DNA of 64,000 bases. Source: Iris pallida. Taxonomy: Eukaryota > Streptophyta > Magnoliopsida > Asparagales > Iridaceae. The first letter of the stretch is position 1. Each line of letters starts with the position of its first letter. Position numbers and translations under genes: made by a program. The notes under the pieces were generated by a model. That model made no database searches and was not told the DNA's origin. It was given only the letters and a program-made list of their open reading frames with translations. Shown here piece after piece: positions 1 through 12,836 of this stretch. The stretch is taken from the NCBI GenBank assembly GCA_029216955.1, contig JANAVB010044018.1:1838359-1902358 (forward strand), read 5' to 3'.

Positions 1-98
1 ATTGCTGGATGTTTCAGAGCACTGGGATTTTTCTGTAGACGGACTAGAGATTCATATCCCCGAGATGGAGCGGCATTATCCTCTCTCAAGGTTTACCG

Positions 99-3000
99 TT
101 GGGCAGGACAATGGTGGGCTCCCTGACTCCTACCCAACAGGGAATGTTTGTGAGCAACATCCACTACAACAGGCGCACGGGTTTAGTATGTGCGGGCAAG
201 GAATCAGTGAGTCGGACTGTGATGGGGCTGCTCCCTGGCACTTTTGTAAACAATATCGGCCCTAATTTTACTTTCACTCTAGCTGATACCTTTCTGAATC
301 AGCTTGCTCGCAAGGGGTCTTATCCCGTGGACAGGTTGTCGCTGCTGAACTGGATCAACCCTATTCCTACATGGGCTAATCTTACCTCATGGATCTTGAG
401 GAAGTATGTGGAATACCTTCGGGAAATTGACCTCTACTACGCCGTCAGGGGTACCTGCTACGGGTTGCCCATTAACAAGCCTTTGTTTATGGCTCTTTTG
501 GAGCTGTATAATCGGCGTACAGGGACTTTCTTTGCCCCCGGAGGAGGGCTGGGGCTTGCTCTCCATGAGATGCACGCTGTTTCTAGATTGCCGTGGGAAA
601 GTGAAGCTTTTGAAGCATATACACCGACGAACGAAGAATTCGAAGACCTGGATCGACGATTTCCTGGTTTCGTCGCCGTGTACCAAGAACTGTTGTGCCA
701 TCATAGCGCCTGCCACCAGATGGCTATCAAGAAAGAAAATAGCTCAGAAAGGAGCGCCCCTCACACTACGGCCTGGGTTTTGTATCTTTTCAAGTTGTGT
801 CCCTCCGGCCAAGTTTCGTCTCGACATCCTCGAACCCCGGAGGAGGTGAAGGACATGATGTTGAAGGTCAAAAGGTCGAGGTCTACCCATGACCGGTTCG
901 GAAGTCGCACTGACTCCCTCAGTTACTTCCACTATGGTACCCGGGAGATGTCCGATAAAGCGATTTTAGCTGGGTTCTTGATGGTGTGACTACGCAATTG
1001 CGTAGTCTCGGGTGGCACGGGTTCTATGGAAAGGATCAACCGCCATTTCATTCTTTCTGCTGTGAAATTGGTCTTCAAGGTAAGACTGGCGCTCCTTCCG
1101 GCCATGGTGTGTAGCATACACCACGGCCTTCGCGCCTTTTCATCCAAAGTCATTGCTCGTGATGTGACGATGGACTTTGAACGGATAGAACTACCATACC
1201 ACTACCTCATGGGGTGGTTATTAATGCACTACCGGTCGTTGATGAGGCCAGGAACCGAAGAAGATGTTACTACTGCCGACGCCTTCATTTTTCAATACCG
1301 TCACCAGCCTTGGGAACACGATACTATGCCGGCCTGCCGGAGGGCGTTGGCGAGGGTTGACGGGCCCGAGTTCTTCGTATCTCTCCCTGAATTTACCCCT
1401 AGAGAAGTGAGGAGGGTACACGTTGACGGCGTTGACCCTTCCCAACTTTTATCTGAGAAGATGCTTCTTTGGTTACGCAACATCCGCCCTGCGCACCTGG
1501 TGTACCGTTATCGGAATAAAGTATACATGGAGCCTTATCTGCCCAGTAGATTTTCCCGTCAGTTTGGGTATAGTCAATTGTTCCTGGATCGTCCTAGTGC
1601 TTGTTTAAGCTTTGAGGGCAGTATACTCGATGGCGTCCGGGCTTGGCATTATTATAATGCGGCCCATACCCGAGCCAGCTTCTCAGTCCCCGATGCCAAA
1701 ATGGCAGGGGATATCTTGTATATAGCGGCCCTTTATCATGTTGCAGCGAGCAAGCCTCCTGTCGATTTTGATATAAATACTAGCTTCATCGCTGGCACCG
1801 GTTTGGCTGAGAAGCCAGAGGGATCCAAGAAGAGGAAGAGGGGGGCGAACAGGGTTCCTGCGCCGGACTCAGAGTCCACCAGGGCGGATGAGGAAGATGA
1901 CGACCAAGATGCCGATGACTCATCTCATTCTTCGGACGAGGAAGTTGGGAATCAATCCCCTGTCGTGCCGGCTGAAAGGGCTGCGGGTCAACCGTCTACT
2001 TGGTCTGACGCGGTAGTGGAGGATCAACCATCTGCGGTACCTGGCCCTTCGCGTAAACGAAGCAGGCGCGTGACTATCGCTGACGACCGAACCTATTCCA
2101 TAAAGCACGCTGCGGTAAGACGTCGCAGGCTGTTTGTTGATGATGTGGACGTTGTTTCTGAGGTGATTTGGGCTTCGGCTGTTCTCTTTTTTCTTCTTTT
2201 ATGTTATGGCCTAATCATTTGTTTCTTTTGCTCTTTATAGGCGTCGGATGAGCTCGCTCCTCAGGACCCGATTACCGAGGCTGACTCGGTCCTGTCTCAT
2301 TTAGTCAGTGATGTGTGCACCGCTATCATCGCTGCTAGGGTGCTTCCGGTTACGGTCGAGGATTCCTAACTTGCTGGGACCTCAACCCAGGGGGATGGGG
2401 GCTTTACCGCGCCCGTCCCTGAGACATCCGAACCCCAACATGATGACTTTGTGGGTGGAGAAACTACGTCGGTTGTGAACGAGCCGTCGTCCCCATGTTC
2501 TTCCCCTGGTAATACAAATCAAACCATAGCTTGTGAATGTGCCTATGAATTCCGTCATCATATCTTTCAGATTATGTCGACTAACGGTTGCTTTGGATGT
2601 TCAGATCCCAACCCTTTATTGCCAGTGATGAATATTGACGGATCGGACCCTACCGGAGAGGGCCTGACGGAACCTTCCTGTATCGAGGGACCTTCGTCTG
2701 GGTCGAGCTCGGGGTCCCAGGTAGCAGTGCAGCTGGGATAAGGGACGATGCTCTCTGTGTCATCCTCTGCGGATGTAGTTTCGGGGGTCAACCTTTCCTC
2801 CCTACCGAGCATCCAGGCTCTTCGGGCGGCGGAAGAGGAGTTAGCCACCATTCAGGCATCTTTTCTTACGAAATTTGCTTCCTTGGTGGCGGGTACAGTA
2901 ACTTCTGAAGCTGCTCCTTCGGTACCGTCTGCCACTCTCCCTCTGACGCCATCCTCTACAGAGGTCTTGGATGACGTGTTACAGGACGTGGTTGCCAGTT

Positions 3001-3527
3001 TCCATCGCCACCTGAAGAGGGGGATCGAGGCAGCAGTGGAAAGGGGGACTCCCTTTACTCTGGCCCGTCGATGTGCCGGTGGCCAGATTAGTATCCTGAA
3101 GACACTCCCTGGCGGAGGGGAATTAGCTGCGCTTCTGGAGCCTAAGCTATTAGAAGTTGATCGTCTCGTGGCCCAGTTTCGCATGTTGCAACAGACTGAT
3201 TTACCCGCGGTCATAAATCAAGAGCGCAACTTTCTCATTGCCGCGGTGGAGAAGGTGATGGCTGCCCGGGAATCGCTCAAGCCGACTATATTGGAGGACC
3301 GCCGGGATTTGACCCGGTTGCACGATCAGTGGAGCCGTCGGGCTGACGATTATGCGGCTCGGGAAGCGGCTGCCTCTCGCGGGGTGACCGACACCCGGGA
3401 ACAAATCCTCGAACTCCAGAGAAAGTTGGTCTTCTTGGAGTCCGAGCTGGAAGCTGCTTGTACTGAAAAAGGAATTGCCATCCAGGAAGCTGACAAGCTT
3501 AGCAGGGCCTCCGACAGTAAGTTCTAA
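99..3527 (+). pseudogene. Plant mobile domain (PMD)-like gene, decayed (copy A)
   Basis: One reading frame runs from about 99 to 3527, broken by stops at 987 (TGA), 2367 (TAA) and 2739 (TAA) and by a likely 78-bp intron (2163-2240). Order: a globular N-terminal half (about 99-1760) with GSYPVDRLSLLNW and ALLELYNRRTGTFFAPGG motifs; a basic stretch KKRKRG near 1830; an acidic Ser/Asp linker (1880-1950); a second basic patch RKRSRR near 2055; and a C-terminal part (2748-3527) predicted to form coiled coil. Copy B at 24303-26870 aligns over the first half and has Trp where this copy has the 987 stop. I infer the PMD family from overall pattern. Known of the family: such ORFs occur as host genes and as extra ORFs in plant retroelements. 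Bases 1-98 hold related sequence in another frame, so the start is lost. The right end is cut at the E2 junction. It could instead be a related, unnamed retroelement-borne family. Confidence 0.6.
2163..2240 (+). other. Probable intron in PMD copy A
   Basis: A T-rich 78-bp stretch begins GTGATTTG after a full GAG codon and ends in a pyrimidine run plus TTTATAG. Skipping it keeps the frame (phase 0). The antisense copy at 14330-16142 has a 77-bp intron-like segment in a similar place, after its acidic linker. Confidence 0.55.
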
Positions 3528-4059
3528 CAAGTGGTAAAATTTTATTTTAGCCTTATAAAGTGAGTAAAAAAATTATTCTATTTTATTTGATATTATGTGC
3601 GGGATATTTTATACAAAATATTATAGGTTACAAATACTCTAGAAACTATTATGCTTTAGTTTTTTTTTTAAATATTGAAAATATATTTCTTAGGAGCTTA
3701 TTAAGTATTTAAAGGGATTGTGGTATTTTAGAAATAGTGGTAGTATATATATCATGGTCTTTTATTTTTTTATTACCTTTTTTTGTATATTGATCATTAT
3801 TAAATTGTTTTATAAAGTTGTTAGATTTAGGAGTTTTAATAGGAATTTTATTGGATTATTCTTAAAGTATATATGTGTGTGTATATGTGTATAAACATAC
3901 ATACATACACATATATTAGAGATATATATATATTGATATACATATTTATATATGCATAGTGGATTTTATTAGGAGTTTATATATTAAGATTTATAAGTAT
4001 TACATATTAATATATGAGTTTTGAAAAAAAATAAAAAAAATAAAAAACTTTCCCTTGGC

Positions 4060-4082
4060 GGTACTGTTCAATGAACAGTACC
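4060..4082 (+). promoter_or_regulatory. Perfect palindrome upstream of the E2 LTR TATA box
   Basis: Arms GGTACTGTTCA and TGAACAGTACC (11 bp each) flank a single A, about 60 bp upstream of the TATA box. It is conserved in the other LTR at 10095-10117. It may bind a dimeric factor; no function is shown. Confidence 0.6.
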
Positions 4083-4140
4083 ACCCACAGGCCCGAGCGA
4101 ACTGCCCTCAGCCCGATCAAACAGAGCGGCCAAGTCTGCA

Positions 4141-4150
4141 TATATAAAGG
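4141..4150 (+). promoter_or_regulatory. TATA box of E2 5' LTR
   Basis: TATATAAAGG lies downstream of the palindrome and is kept in the second LTR at 10176. It probably marks the U3/R start about 30 bp further on. Confidence 0.65.
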
Positions 4151-5280
4151 TGGCTAAAACCCTAAACACCTTCGACCTAATCACCCCACAGTTGCACGCA
4201 CCTCCCCAATCTTCCGACGATCGTCGTGGTACTGACCGCCGGCCGACCAAAGCTCGCCACGCGCAAAGCAGAACAGGGCACCCCTGTTTGGGCGCAACAA
4301 GGTAACCCCGTTCTCATCATCCCTTCTCCGTCTGTGGTTAATCGTTTCCAAATTCTAAAATTTCCCTGGACACCCTATATAACCCCCTCGACACCCCAGC
4401 AACTAGATCGTGGGAAGGTCATCCCATTAGTTGGAAAAATCGATGCCAAGTCGATGAAAAACCCACTGTGTATGGACATAATTGTGATCTCAAGTAACCC
4501 TGTTTTGAGATGATTTTTGACCAACCTAGCAAAAGTTTTGGTAATTTTTCTGAACAACAATTTAGCCAACATATAGAACTTCAATTCCCTTCTTTCAGTT
4601 TAATTTTTCAATCCCTGTGCGCAAAGAATCGCGATTTCAAAGTTGAGAGGAAGTTGATTTTAAAAACAATGATATTTCAATAAAACCAACCGATACGGCG
4701 TGCACCCTTGTGTGTGCGCGACAAAAGCAGTGCGTATCCGTCGAGATACCCCCGTATCGACGTTTTGCAAAATTGACCATAACTTCGTGCACGTTCATCG
4801 GATCAACGCTAAACTTGCGCCATCAGGACCATATCAATTTTTTGGTCCTGTATGCCAAGTTTGGTCCGATTCTGAGAAGATCAAATCAGAACGCCTTTTT
4901 CGCGGGCCCGCGACCCGCTCTAACGGACGATTTTGTGCACGGCCCGCCGGAATCCAACTTTGGACATACGATTGGGTTCGTCTCCTCAAACCGAATCCGT
5001 AGACATGTAGTTTGATGACTTTAGAGACCGTAGATTCTGGCACGCATTTTGGTGCAAAATGGATCCAACGGCGGACATTATTTTGACCCAAAATTACGAT
5101 TTTTGCCCCTGTTCCAGAATTAGACCTTTGGACAGGCGTTTCCTAGGTATTTCTTTTATGCCAAATCTGTTCGTGATGTTTATTTTAGCATCCGAGGTCG
5201 TTCGTAAAAGTTGGCTTTCAGTGCTTCCCTATTTTGACGATTTGAGTTACCAGGCGTCGCCATTCTGCACACTACCTCCA

Positions 5281-5296
5281 GGCAAGATACCTTGCC
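5281..5296 (+). other. Conserved LTR hairpin (E2 5' LTR)
   Basis: GGCAAG-ATAC-CTTGCC is a perfect 6-bp stem with a 4-nt loop. The same structure sits at the corresponding place in the other LTR families of the window (partner copy 11406-11421, last base changed). It is preceded by CAG, so CAG|GCAAG also resembles a GC-type splice donor. Confidence 0.7.
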
Positions 5297-6741
5297 ACCA
5301 GATGTTTAATTTTTTATCTCATGTTTCATGCATGGTTCATTATTTTCGTTATGCAAATTAAACTGTGATACATGGCACAACTTGTTAGAACTTACTGTTC
5401 AGTTATATTTCCTGCTATGTATTATTTTCTTACACATTAAACTTAGAGTTAAGGGACCATCCTGTGTGTGTTGCATCCATAGGCCTTGACACATTTGTAC
5501 CACGAAGTTGTGAGTCACATTTAGTACTCGTACATGCATGATCGGCTGGCCACCGGTACGTATAAGCCGTGCGATAGGAATAACCGCTAATAGAGGTTGC
5601 ATGCTAGTTTGACTTAGCGGTTATAGAGGTTCACTGTTGTGGATACAACATAGTAGACATTGGACAGGGAGGACAATTCCTTAGCGTATGGGCTTCGATG
5701 CACCTTCCTTTTTTGTAACCCGTGAGCTCCACCGGAGACGCGGGTCAGATTACCCATGATTACTAACGGCCACTGGCGATTCTGCGGAACGTCAAGCTCT
5801 TATTGATGGGGCCTCTGGTGCCCAAGTGGGGGACTATGTCGATCCTATTTAGCTAGGGCCCATGTGCAGGAAGGATTGTTCTTAACTATATTTCACTTAG
5901 AACGGTTAGGCACATTTATCCGTTAGGTACGAGTACTTTTGGTTTGGGTAATTGTATCTGACCATGGCTTGGACCAATAACTTGTCGTGGATTAGTTCGT
6001 CAAATCTTGTCCTTGTTTTGTTGTAGGTGCGGCTTACTACTTCGATGAGAAGGTATTGAACCTTGTTGGGGTCCGGATACCGTATTGGATTCATAGCATG
6101 GAAAGATACGACATCGTGAATTAGTTTACCATCTCCTGTCCTTGTTTGGTTAGGGGGATGGTAAGCTAGTTCAATAGGTGTGTATTAGACCATGTCATGA
6201 TCTGATCTTACATATTCTTATCGAGCAGTATTTATTCAGTTTATGTGGCATATTCTTTTTGTATCTTGTTACGTCCCTATGAGGACCTGGTGATCTCTCT
6301 AGGTATAGGTGTGCAGGACTTTCCGCAGGAGTATGGCTCCGGTGTAGACTCATCCTTCACGCTCGACCGAGTCGTACCTTCTGATCACAGCTGTCCCTAT
6401 TGGGTCGAGGAGCCTATTTAGTCATCATTTCTTATTCTAGTTATCTTAGAGGTTGGACTCTATTTCCTTTCAGTTTATTCTAGTGCCGGTAGTGGATTTG
6501 TCTCCGCCCGACCAACAGCTACATTCTGACATTTACTTTGATTCGTGAGTTACCATTTTCTTTATATTTACTGTGGATGAGATATAGCTTTTACCTGTGA
6601 CTGTCTGTTATTATTATTCACAATACAACTTATGTGTATATTCGAGATTTCCATATATTGGAGTATATCTCGTATATATGCAGCTGGCATGGTTCGTTTC
6701 TAGTCCTACGTATTTTGAGACTGGGGCGTTACATGTTTTTG

Positions 6742-6760
6742 TGGTGGCCCATGCAGGTCT
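6742..6760 (+). promoter_or_regulatory. E2 primer-binding site (tRNA-Ile type)
   Basis: TGGTGGCCCATGCAGGTCT starts 8 nt after the LTR. Its complement ends ...GGGCCACCA. From memory this matches the 3' end of plant cytosolic tRNA-Ile(AAU), including the acceptor and part of the T arm, plus CCA. The same site follows the LTRs of E5, E7 and E8. Confidence 0.7.
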
Positions 6761-7497
6761 AGATAAATTGTTTGGTTACTTTACCATACCAAGCAAGCCT
6801 ACGTATAGGATTAGAAATTTAGGATCTCATCCACATATACGACATTCTATCTCGCCTTCATTTCAAACTCCCGAATGTCTACTTTATTACTTATTGCTTG
6901 AATTATTCTTTCGTAAACCTTTATCCCTCTATCGTGCGTACTAAGTCGTCATGTTCCACCATTCAATCATACTACTAGTTCAACTTTTATAAGTTGGGTA
7001 GGAAGACTCACAACCTAATTTTCTTTTGACTTTAAGCATGGCCTTAGACAAGGAGACAGTAGGACGACTGCATAGGAACGAACACCGGACACGACTTAGA
7101 TTCTTAAGTAGCTTAAGCTATTTATATTTTTTCTTTCATCATTTTCTCGCGTATTTGTAATTGGACTACCATAACTAATGTTGCTATTATAGCCTAGTTT
7201 TGCGAGCTTACTCTCTCATCAAGCTTATTCAGGACATATGTTTCATTGTGGGCGCCCACGAATACATTGTCTTATCAGAACTGGTGTATTATGGTCTGAT
7301 CAACCATAGTGCAACTGGTTCGCATTTTGTATAATTTTACGTGGATTGAGATACGGTTAGCTTAACGCATTCGCCTTCTAGGATCTTATCTACGTGTTAT
7401 TGACATTTTGAATTCTTTATTAAACTCTCTTTCAATTGCTTGACTCAAAACCTATCTGAATCTATTCTAACATTGCCCTTATCTTCGTGCCAGCAAT
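6761..7497 (+). other. E2 untranslated leader
   Basis: It lies between the primer-binding site and gag. I see no coding signal. A packaging signal would be expected here, but none can be recognised by eye. Confidence 0.5.
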
Positions 7498-8775
7498 ATG
7501 ACTCTACACAACGGACACACCTCTACCCTAGCCATTACATCTGGTGATGCAACTACCCAAGAAGAACAAGTTTCCCCAATGACCCCAGTGACTCCGTATC
7601 AGCTAGAGCCACAGCAGAATACCGCGAACCCATCGACGGTGCAGCAGGAAGCCCAAGTGCCCCCAGTCAGCCAGGTTGAGCAAACTACTGTAGTACCACC
7701 AGTAGAGACTACACCATCCCCATTGCCTCAGCAGTTTTCACCACAGCTCGGACCCCAACTGCCTCCACTTCCGACTGATGCGGACCCGACCACCCAGTTT
7801 ATGTATGCTATGCTACAATCTCAGTGGCAACAAATGAAACTGTTGAGGCAGAGTATGATGACCTACTTAGCTAGACCTCCACCACCAGCCCCAGTACCAG
7901 ATCCAACTCCATCTCCACAACCATATCTAGGCTCCATTACGGACTTCATCGACATGGGCCCTAAGAATTTTAAGGGTACCGAGGGTCCCTTAGAAGTTTC
8001 TGCATGGCTCATCAGCATAGAGAAATACTTGAAGGCATCCCAGTTGCCAGCACATGATTGGTTGACAGCAGTGGACTTACTCTTAGAAGACAATGCTCAC
8101 CACTGGTGGAAGGCTGAAGAAAGACGACTGGGCACTTGAATCACATGGAAGCAGTTCTATGACCTATTCTATGTGAGCTTTTTCCCCATCCACGTTCGAG
8201 ATGCTCTCTATGACCAGTTCCTTCATCAGAAGCAAGGGAACATGTCGGTAGATGAGTACGATGCAGAGTTCAGCCGTTTGAGTAGAATTGGTACGACATT
8301 AATCCCGACAGAGCTGGAGAATGCAAGAAGATTCTACCAGGGGCTCGTACCGGAACTTAAGACTTTCACTACTACACAGTCTCGAGTCTCTCATGCAGCT
8401 CTCTTGGTGGAAGCACGTACCCAGGAGCTTATTCGTAAGGAACATCAAGCACAGAGGCGCACCCCACCAGTAGCTGCACCAGTTTGGGCGACTCAAGGTG
8501 GACCAACCAGAAGGCCTATAGGACAGTACCAGCAGAGGCCCACATCCTATCAGAAGCCCACCTGCAACTACTGCGGAAAGAAGGGCCACATTCGAGATGG
8601 ATGTCGAATTCGTCTCGGCTTATGCTTGAGGTGTGGATCGGAACAACACAAGATTATCGATTGTCCTGAGCCACGGAGGCAAGGGCAAGCATTTACCCTG
8701 GCTGTGATAGACCTCCATCCTGAGATTAGAGATCTGGCAGGTATGACTCCACTTCTACCATCATTCTTTATTTAA
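7498..8775 (+). pseudogene. gag: E2 gag polyprotein, one internal stop
   Basis: This is a Ty3-type Gag (about 425 codons) that would form the virus-like particle and bind RNA. A Pro/Gln-rich N-terminus (7498-7930) leads into the retrotransposon gag domain (about 7950-8440, with AWLISIEKYL and EYDAEFSRLSRI). Two CCHC zinc knuckles follow: CNYCGKKGHIRDGC and CLRCGSEQHKIIDC (about 8563-8665). The frame is continuous except for TGA at 8137-8139, one C-to-T step from CGA. After the second knuckle the frame ends at 8775 with no protease. Ty3 membership follows from the gag domain. The two knuckles are both intact, so the protein was probably functional until recently. Confidence 0.85.
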
Positions 8776-9448
8776 GTCATAGCTTTGCATTTGAGCAATA
8801 CATTCATCAGTTTGGTCAACATGCATGAGCACTATCATGATACCATTAGAAATATCATGACCATAGTCTAGCAAGCTATCAAACAGAAACTCTTGACTTA
8901 GTTATTGTTGAATGACGTGCCTAAGATTCTGTGACCTCCGTCAACAACACGCGTATGCTTTAGATGTGAAGAAAGCACCCAATCTCTACGCATATCGTTT
9001 TGATACCTTACCGTGACTTTGATATTTGAAGCACAGCATTAGCCATTTTCTTCCAACAAACCTCACTTACATGAACTAGACGAGCCTCCCTACACGCATG
9101 GCATACATGTTCCACCAAAATACACCATTATGTGCTTCATTTCCATTCACAACACAGGTATAACCCCATTTCCTTAGAAAGAGCTATAAATATCTATTTT
9201 GCCCCATCTGATGTTTAACCATGTAATATCGAGCCATTCCATCAGACGAACGGAATATCCATGATTCATGCAAGACCAAGAACACCTTGTCATGTAGAAT
9301 ATGGTACCAGTTTAAAACCCTTGAATAAATAACTCCTCCATCTTTTCGAAAACCGAGTTACGAATTGACTAGCCGCTCTCCCTTCGTATTCAGCCTACTA
9401 TATATTTTATTAAGATTTATTTTTATGTTTTTAGATGAGGTTTATTTT
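8776..9448 (+). other. E2 non-coding 3' interior
   Basis: It lies between the gag stop and the polypurine tract. No pol homology is visible in any frame. It is probably what remains after pol loss. Confidence 0.5.
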
Positions 9449-9484
9449 AATTTCGAGGACGAAATTTTTATAAGTTGGGTAGGA
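9449..9484 (+). other. E2 polypurine tract and adjacent hairpin
   Basis: AATTTCG-AGGA-CGAAATT forms a 7-bp stem at 9449-9466. The purine-rich AAGTTGGGTAGGA follows, touching the LTR start TGTAAAC at 9485. The arrangement recurs in E5, E7 and E8. Confidence 0.7.
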
Positions 9485-12400
9485 TGTAAACCCCCTATAT
9501 TTTTCTAATTTTATTTATCTTTATTAAATAGAAATAATTGGGATTTTTTTATAATTTATTCCCTAGAAGTGGTAAAATTTTATTTTAGTCTTATAAAGTG
9601 AGTAAAAATTTTATTCTATTTTATTTGATATTATGTGCAGGTTATTTTATACAAAATATTATAGGTTACAAATACTCTAGAAACTATTATGATTTAGTTT
9701 TTTTAAATTTCGAAAATATATTTCTTAGGAGCTTATTAAGTATTTAAAGGGATTGTGGTATTTTAAAAATAGTGGTAGTATATATATCATGGTCTTTTTT
9801 TTTATTACCTTTTTTTGTATATTGATAATTATTAAATTGTTTTATAAAGTTGTTAGATTTAGGAGTTTTAATAGGAATTTTATTGGATTATTCTTAAAGT
9901 ATATATGTGTGCGTATATGTGTATATACATACATACATACACATATATAAGAGATATATATATATATATTGATATACATATTTATATATGCATAGTGGAT
10001 TTTATTAGGAGTTTATATATTAAGATTTATAAGTATTACATATTAATATATGAGTTTTCAAAAAAAAGAAAAAAATATAAAACGTTCCCTTGGCGGTACT
10101 GTTCAATGAACAGTACCACCCACAGGCCCGAGCAAACTGTCCTCAGCCCGATCAAACAGAGCGGCCAAGTTTGCATATATAAAGGCGGCTAAAACCCTAA
10201 ACACCTTCGACCTAATCACCCCGCAGTTGCACGCGCCTCCCCAATCTCCCGGTGATCGTCGTGGTACTGACCGCCGGCCGACCGAAGCTCGCCACGCGCA
10301 ACGCAGAACAGGGCACCCCTGTTTGGGCGCAGCAAGGTAACCCCGTTCTCATCATCCCTTCTCCGTATGTGGTTAATCGTTTTCGAATTCTAAAATTTCC
10401 CTGGACACCCTATATAACCCCCTCGATACCCCAGCAACTAGATCGTGGGAAGGTCGTCCCATCAGTTGGAAAAATCGACGCCAAGTCGATGAAAAACCCA
10501 CTGTATATGGACAGAATTGTGATCTCAAGTAACCCTGTTTTGAGATGATTTTCGACCAACCTAGCAAAAGTTTTGGTAATTTTTATGAAGGACAATTTAG
10601 CCAACATATAGAACTTCAATTCCCTTCTTTCAGTTTAATTTTTCATTCCCTGTGCGCAAAGAATCGCGATTTCAAATTTGAGAGGAAGTTGATTTTAAAA
10701 ACAATAATATTTCAATAAAACCAACCGATACGACGTGCGCCCCGATAAACTGGGCGATGTGGTCGCACACTATACGCATCGAAAGGCGCGTATGGATGTT
10801 GCCGACGTGTGAGAAATGACGGGACTCGATTTCGTTGTGTGTGCGCGACAAAATCAGTGTGTATCCATCGAGATACCCCCGTATCGACGTTTTGCAAAAT
10901 TGACCATAACTTTGTGCACATTCATCGGATCAACGCGAAACTTGCGTCATCAGGACCGTATCGATTTTTTTGTCCTGTATGCCAAGTTTGGTCCGTTTCT
11001 GTGAAGGTCAAATCGGAACGCCTTTTTGGCGGGCCCGCGACCCGCTCTAACGGGCGATTTTGTGCACGGCCCATCGGAATCCAACTTTGGATATACGGTT
11101 GGGTTTGTCTCCTCAAACCGGATCCGTAGACATACAGTTTGACGACTTTAGAGACCTTAGATTCTGGCACGCATTTCGGTGCAAAATGGGTCCAATGGCG
11201 GACATTATTTTGACCCAAAATTATGATTTTTGCCCCTGTTCCAGAATTAGACTTTTGGACAGGCATTTCCTTGGTATTTTGACCCAAAATTATGATTTTT
11301 GCCCCTGTTTCAGCATCCGAGGTCGTTCGTAAAAGTTGGCTTTCAGTGCTTCCCTATTTTGACGATTTGAGTTACCAGGCGTCGCCATTCTTCACACTTC
11401 CTCCAGGCAAGATTCCTTGCAACAGCTGTTTAATTTTTTTAGCTCATATTTCATGCATGTTTCATTATTTTCGATATGCAAAATAAACTGTGATACATGG
11501 CACAACTTGTTAGAACTTACTGTTCAGTTATATTTCCTGCTATGTATTATTTTCTTACACATTAAACTTAGAGTTAAGGGACCACCCTGTGTGTGTTGCA
11601 TCCATAGGCCTTGACACATTTATACCACGAAGTTGTGAGTCACATATAGTACTCGGACATGCGTGATCGGCTGGCCACCGGTACGTATAAGCCGTGCGAT
11701 AGGAATAACCGTTAATAGAGGTTGCATGCTAGTTTAACTTAGCGGTTATAGAGGTTCACTGTTGTGGATACAACATAGTAGGCATTGGGCGGGGAGGACA
11801 ATTCCTTAACGTATGGGCTTCGATGCACGTTCCTTTTTTGTAACCCGTGAGCTCCACCGGAGACGCGGGTCAGATTACCCATGATTACTGACGGCCACTG
11901 GCGATTCTGCGGAAAGTCATGCCCTTATTGATGGGGCCTCTGGTGCCCAAGGGGGGGACTATGTCGATCCTATTTAGCCAGGGCCCATCTATATTTCACT
12001 TACAACGGTTAGGCACCTTTATCCGTTAGGTACGAGTACTTTTCGTTTAGGTACTTGTATCTGACCATGGCTTGGAACAATAACTTGTCGCGGATTAGTT
12101 CGTCACATCTTGTCCTTGTTTGGTTGTAGGTGTGGCTTACTACTTCGATGAGAAGGTATTGAACCTTGTTGGGGTCCGGATACCGTATTGGATTCATAGC
12201 ATGGAAAGATACGACATCGTGAATTAGTTTACCATCTCCTGTCCTTGTTTGGTTGGGGGGATGGTAAGCTAGTTCATTAGGTGTATATTGGACCATGTCA
12301 TGATCTGATCTTACATATTCTTATTGAGCAGTATTTATTCAGTTTACGTGGCATATTCTTTTTGTATCTTGTTACGTCCCTCTGAGGACCTGGTGATCTC

Positions 12401-12836
12401 TCCAGGTATAGGTGTGCAAGACTTTCCGCAGGAGTATGGCTCCGGTGTAGACTCATCCTTCACGCTAGAGCGAGTCGTACCTTCTGATCACAGCTGTCCC
12501 TATTGGGTCGAGGAGCCAATTTAGTCATCATTTCTTATTCTAGTTATCTTAGATGTTGGACTCTATTTTCTTTCAGTTTATTCTAGTGCCGGTAGTGGAT
12601 TTGTCTCCGTCCGGCCAACAGCTACATTTTGACATTTACATTGATTCGTGAGTAACCATTTTCTTTATATTTATTGTGGATGAGATATAGCTTTTACTTG
12701 TGACTGTCTGTTATTATTATTCACAATACAGCTTATGTGTATTTTCGAGATTTCAATATATTGGAGTATATCTCGTATATATGCAACTGGCATGCTTCAT
12801 TCCTATTCCTATGTATTTTGGGACTGGGGCGTTACA
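9485..12836 (+). repeat. E2 3' LTR (complete)
   Basis: A 3352-bp LTR beginning TGTAAACCCC and ending GGGGCGTTACA. It holds the palindrome (10095-10117), TATA box (10176-10185) and hairpin (11406-11421, slightly decayed), and a short local duplication near 11280 of a CCAAAATTATGATTTTTGCC segment that is single in the 5' LTR. Confidence 0.9.

Larger units (their letters stand above)
3529..6733 (+). repeat. E2 5' LTR (5'-truncated)
   Basis: It aligns with 9567-12836 throughout. It opens with an AT-rich U3 (3540-4040), then a perfect inverted repeat (4060-4082), a TATA box (4141-4150), a transcribed region with the conserved GGCAAG hairpin (5281-5296), and the block GAGGACCTGGTGATCTC near 6280. 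It ends in GTTACA. Confidence 0.85.
3529..12836 (+). mobile_element. E2: Ty3-type LTR retrotransposon, gag only, left end truncated
   Basis: Two long direct repeats (3529-6733 and 9485-12836) flank a 2.75-kb interior with a primer-binding site, a broken gag and a polypurine tract. No protease, reverse transcriptase or integrase is present, so it is non-autonomous. The LTR ends TGTAAAC...GTTACA. The left LTR starts at a point matching 9567 in the right LTR, so its first 82 bp and the left target duplication are gone. Immediately right of the element lies a Tat-type integrase, showing that E2 landed inside another Ty3 element. Confidence 0.85.
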
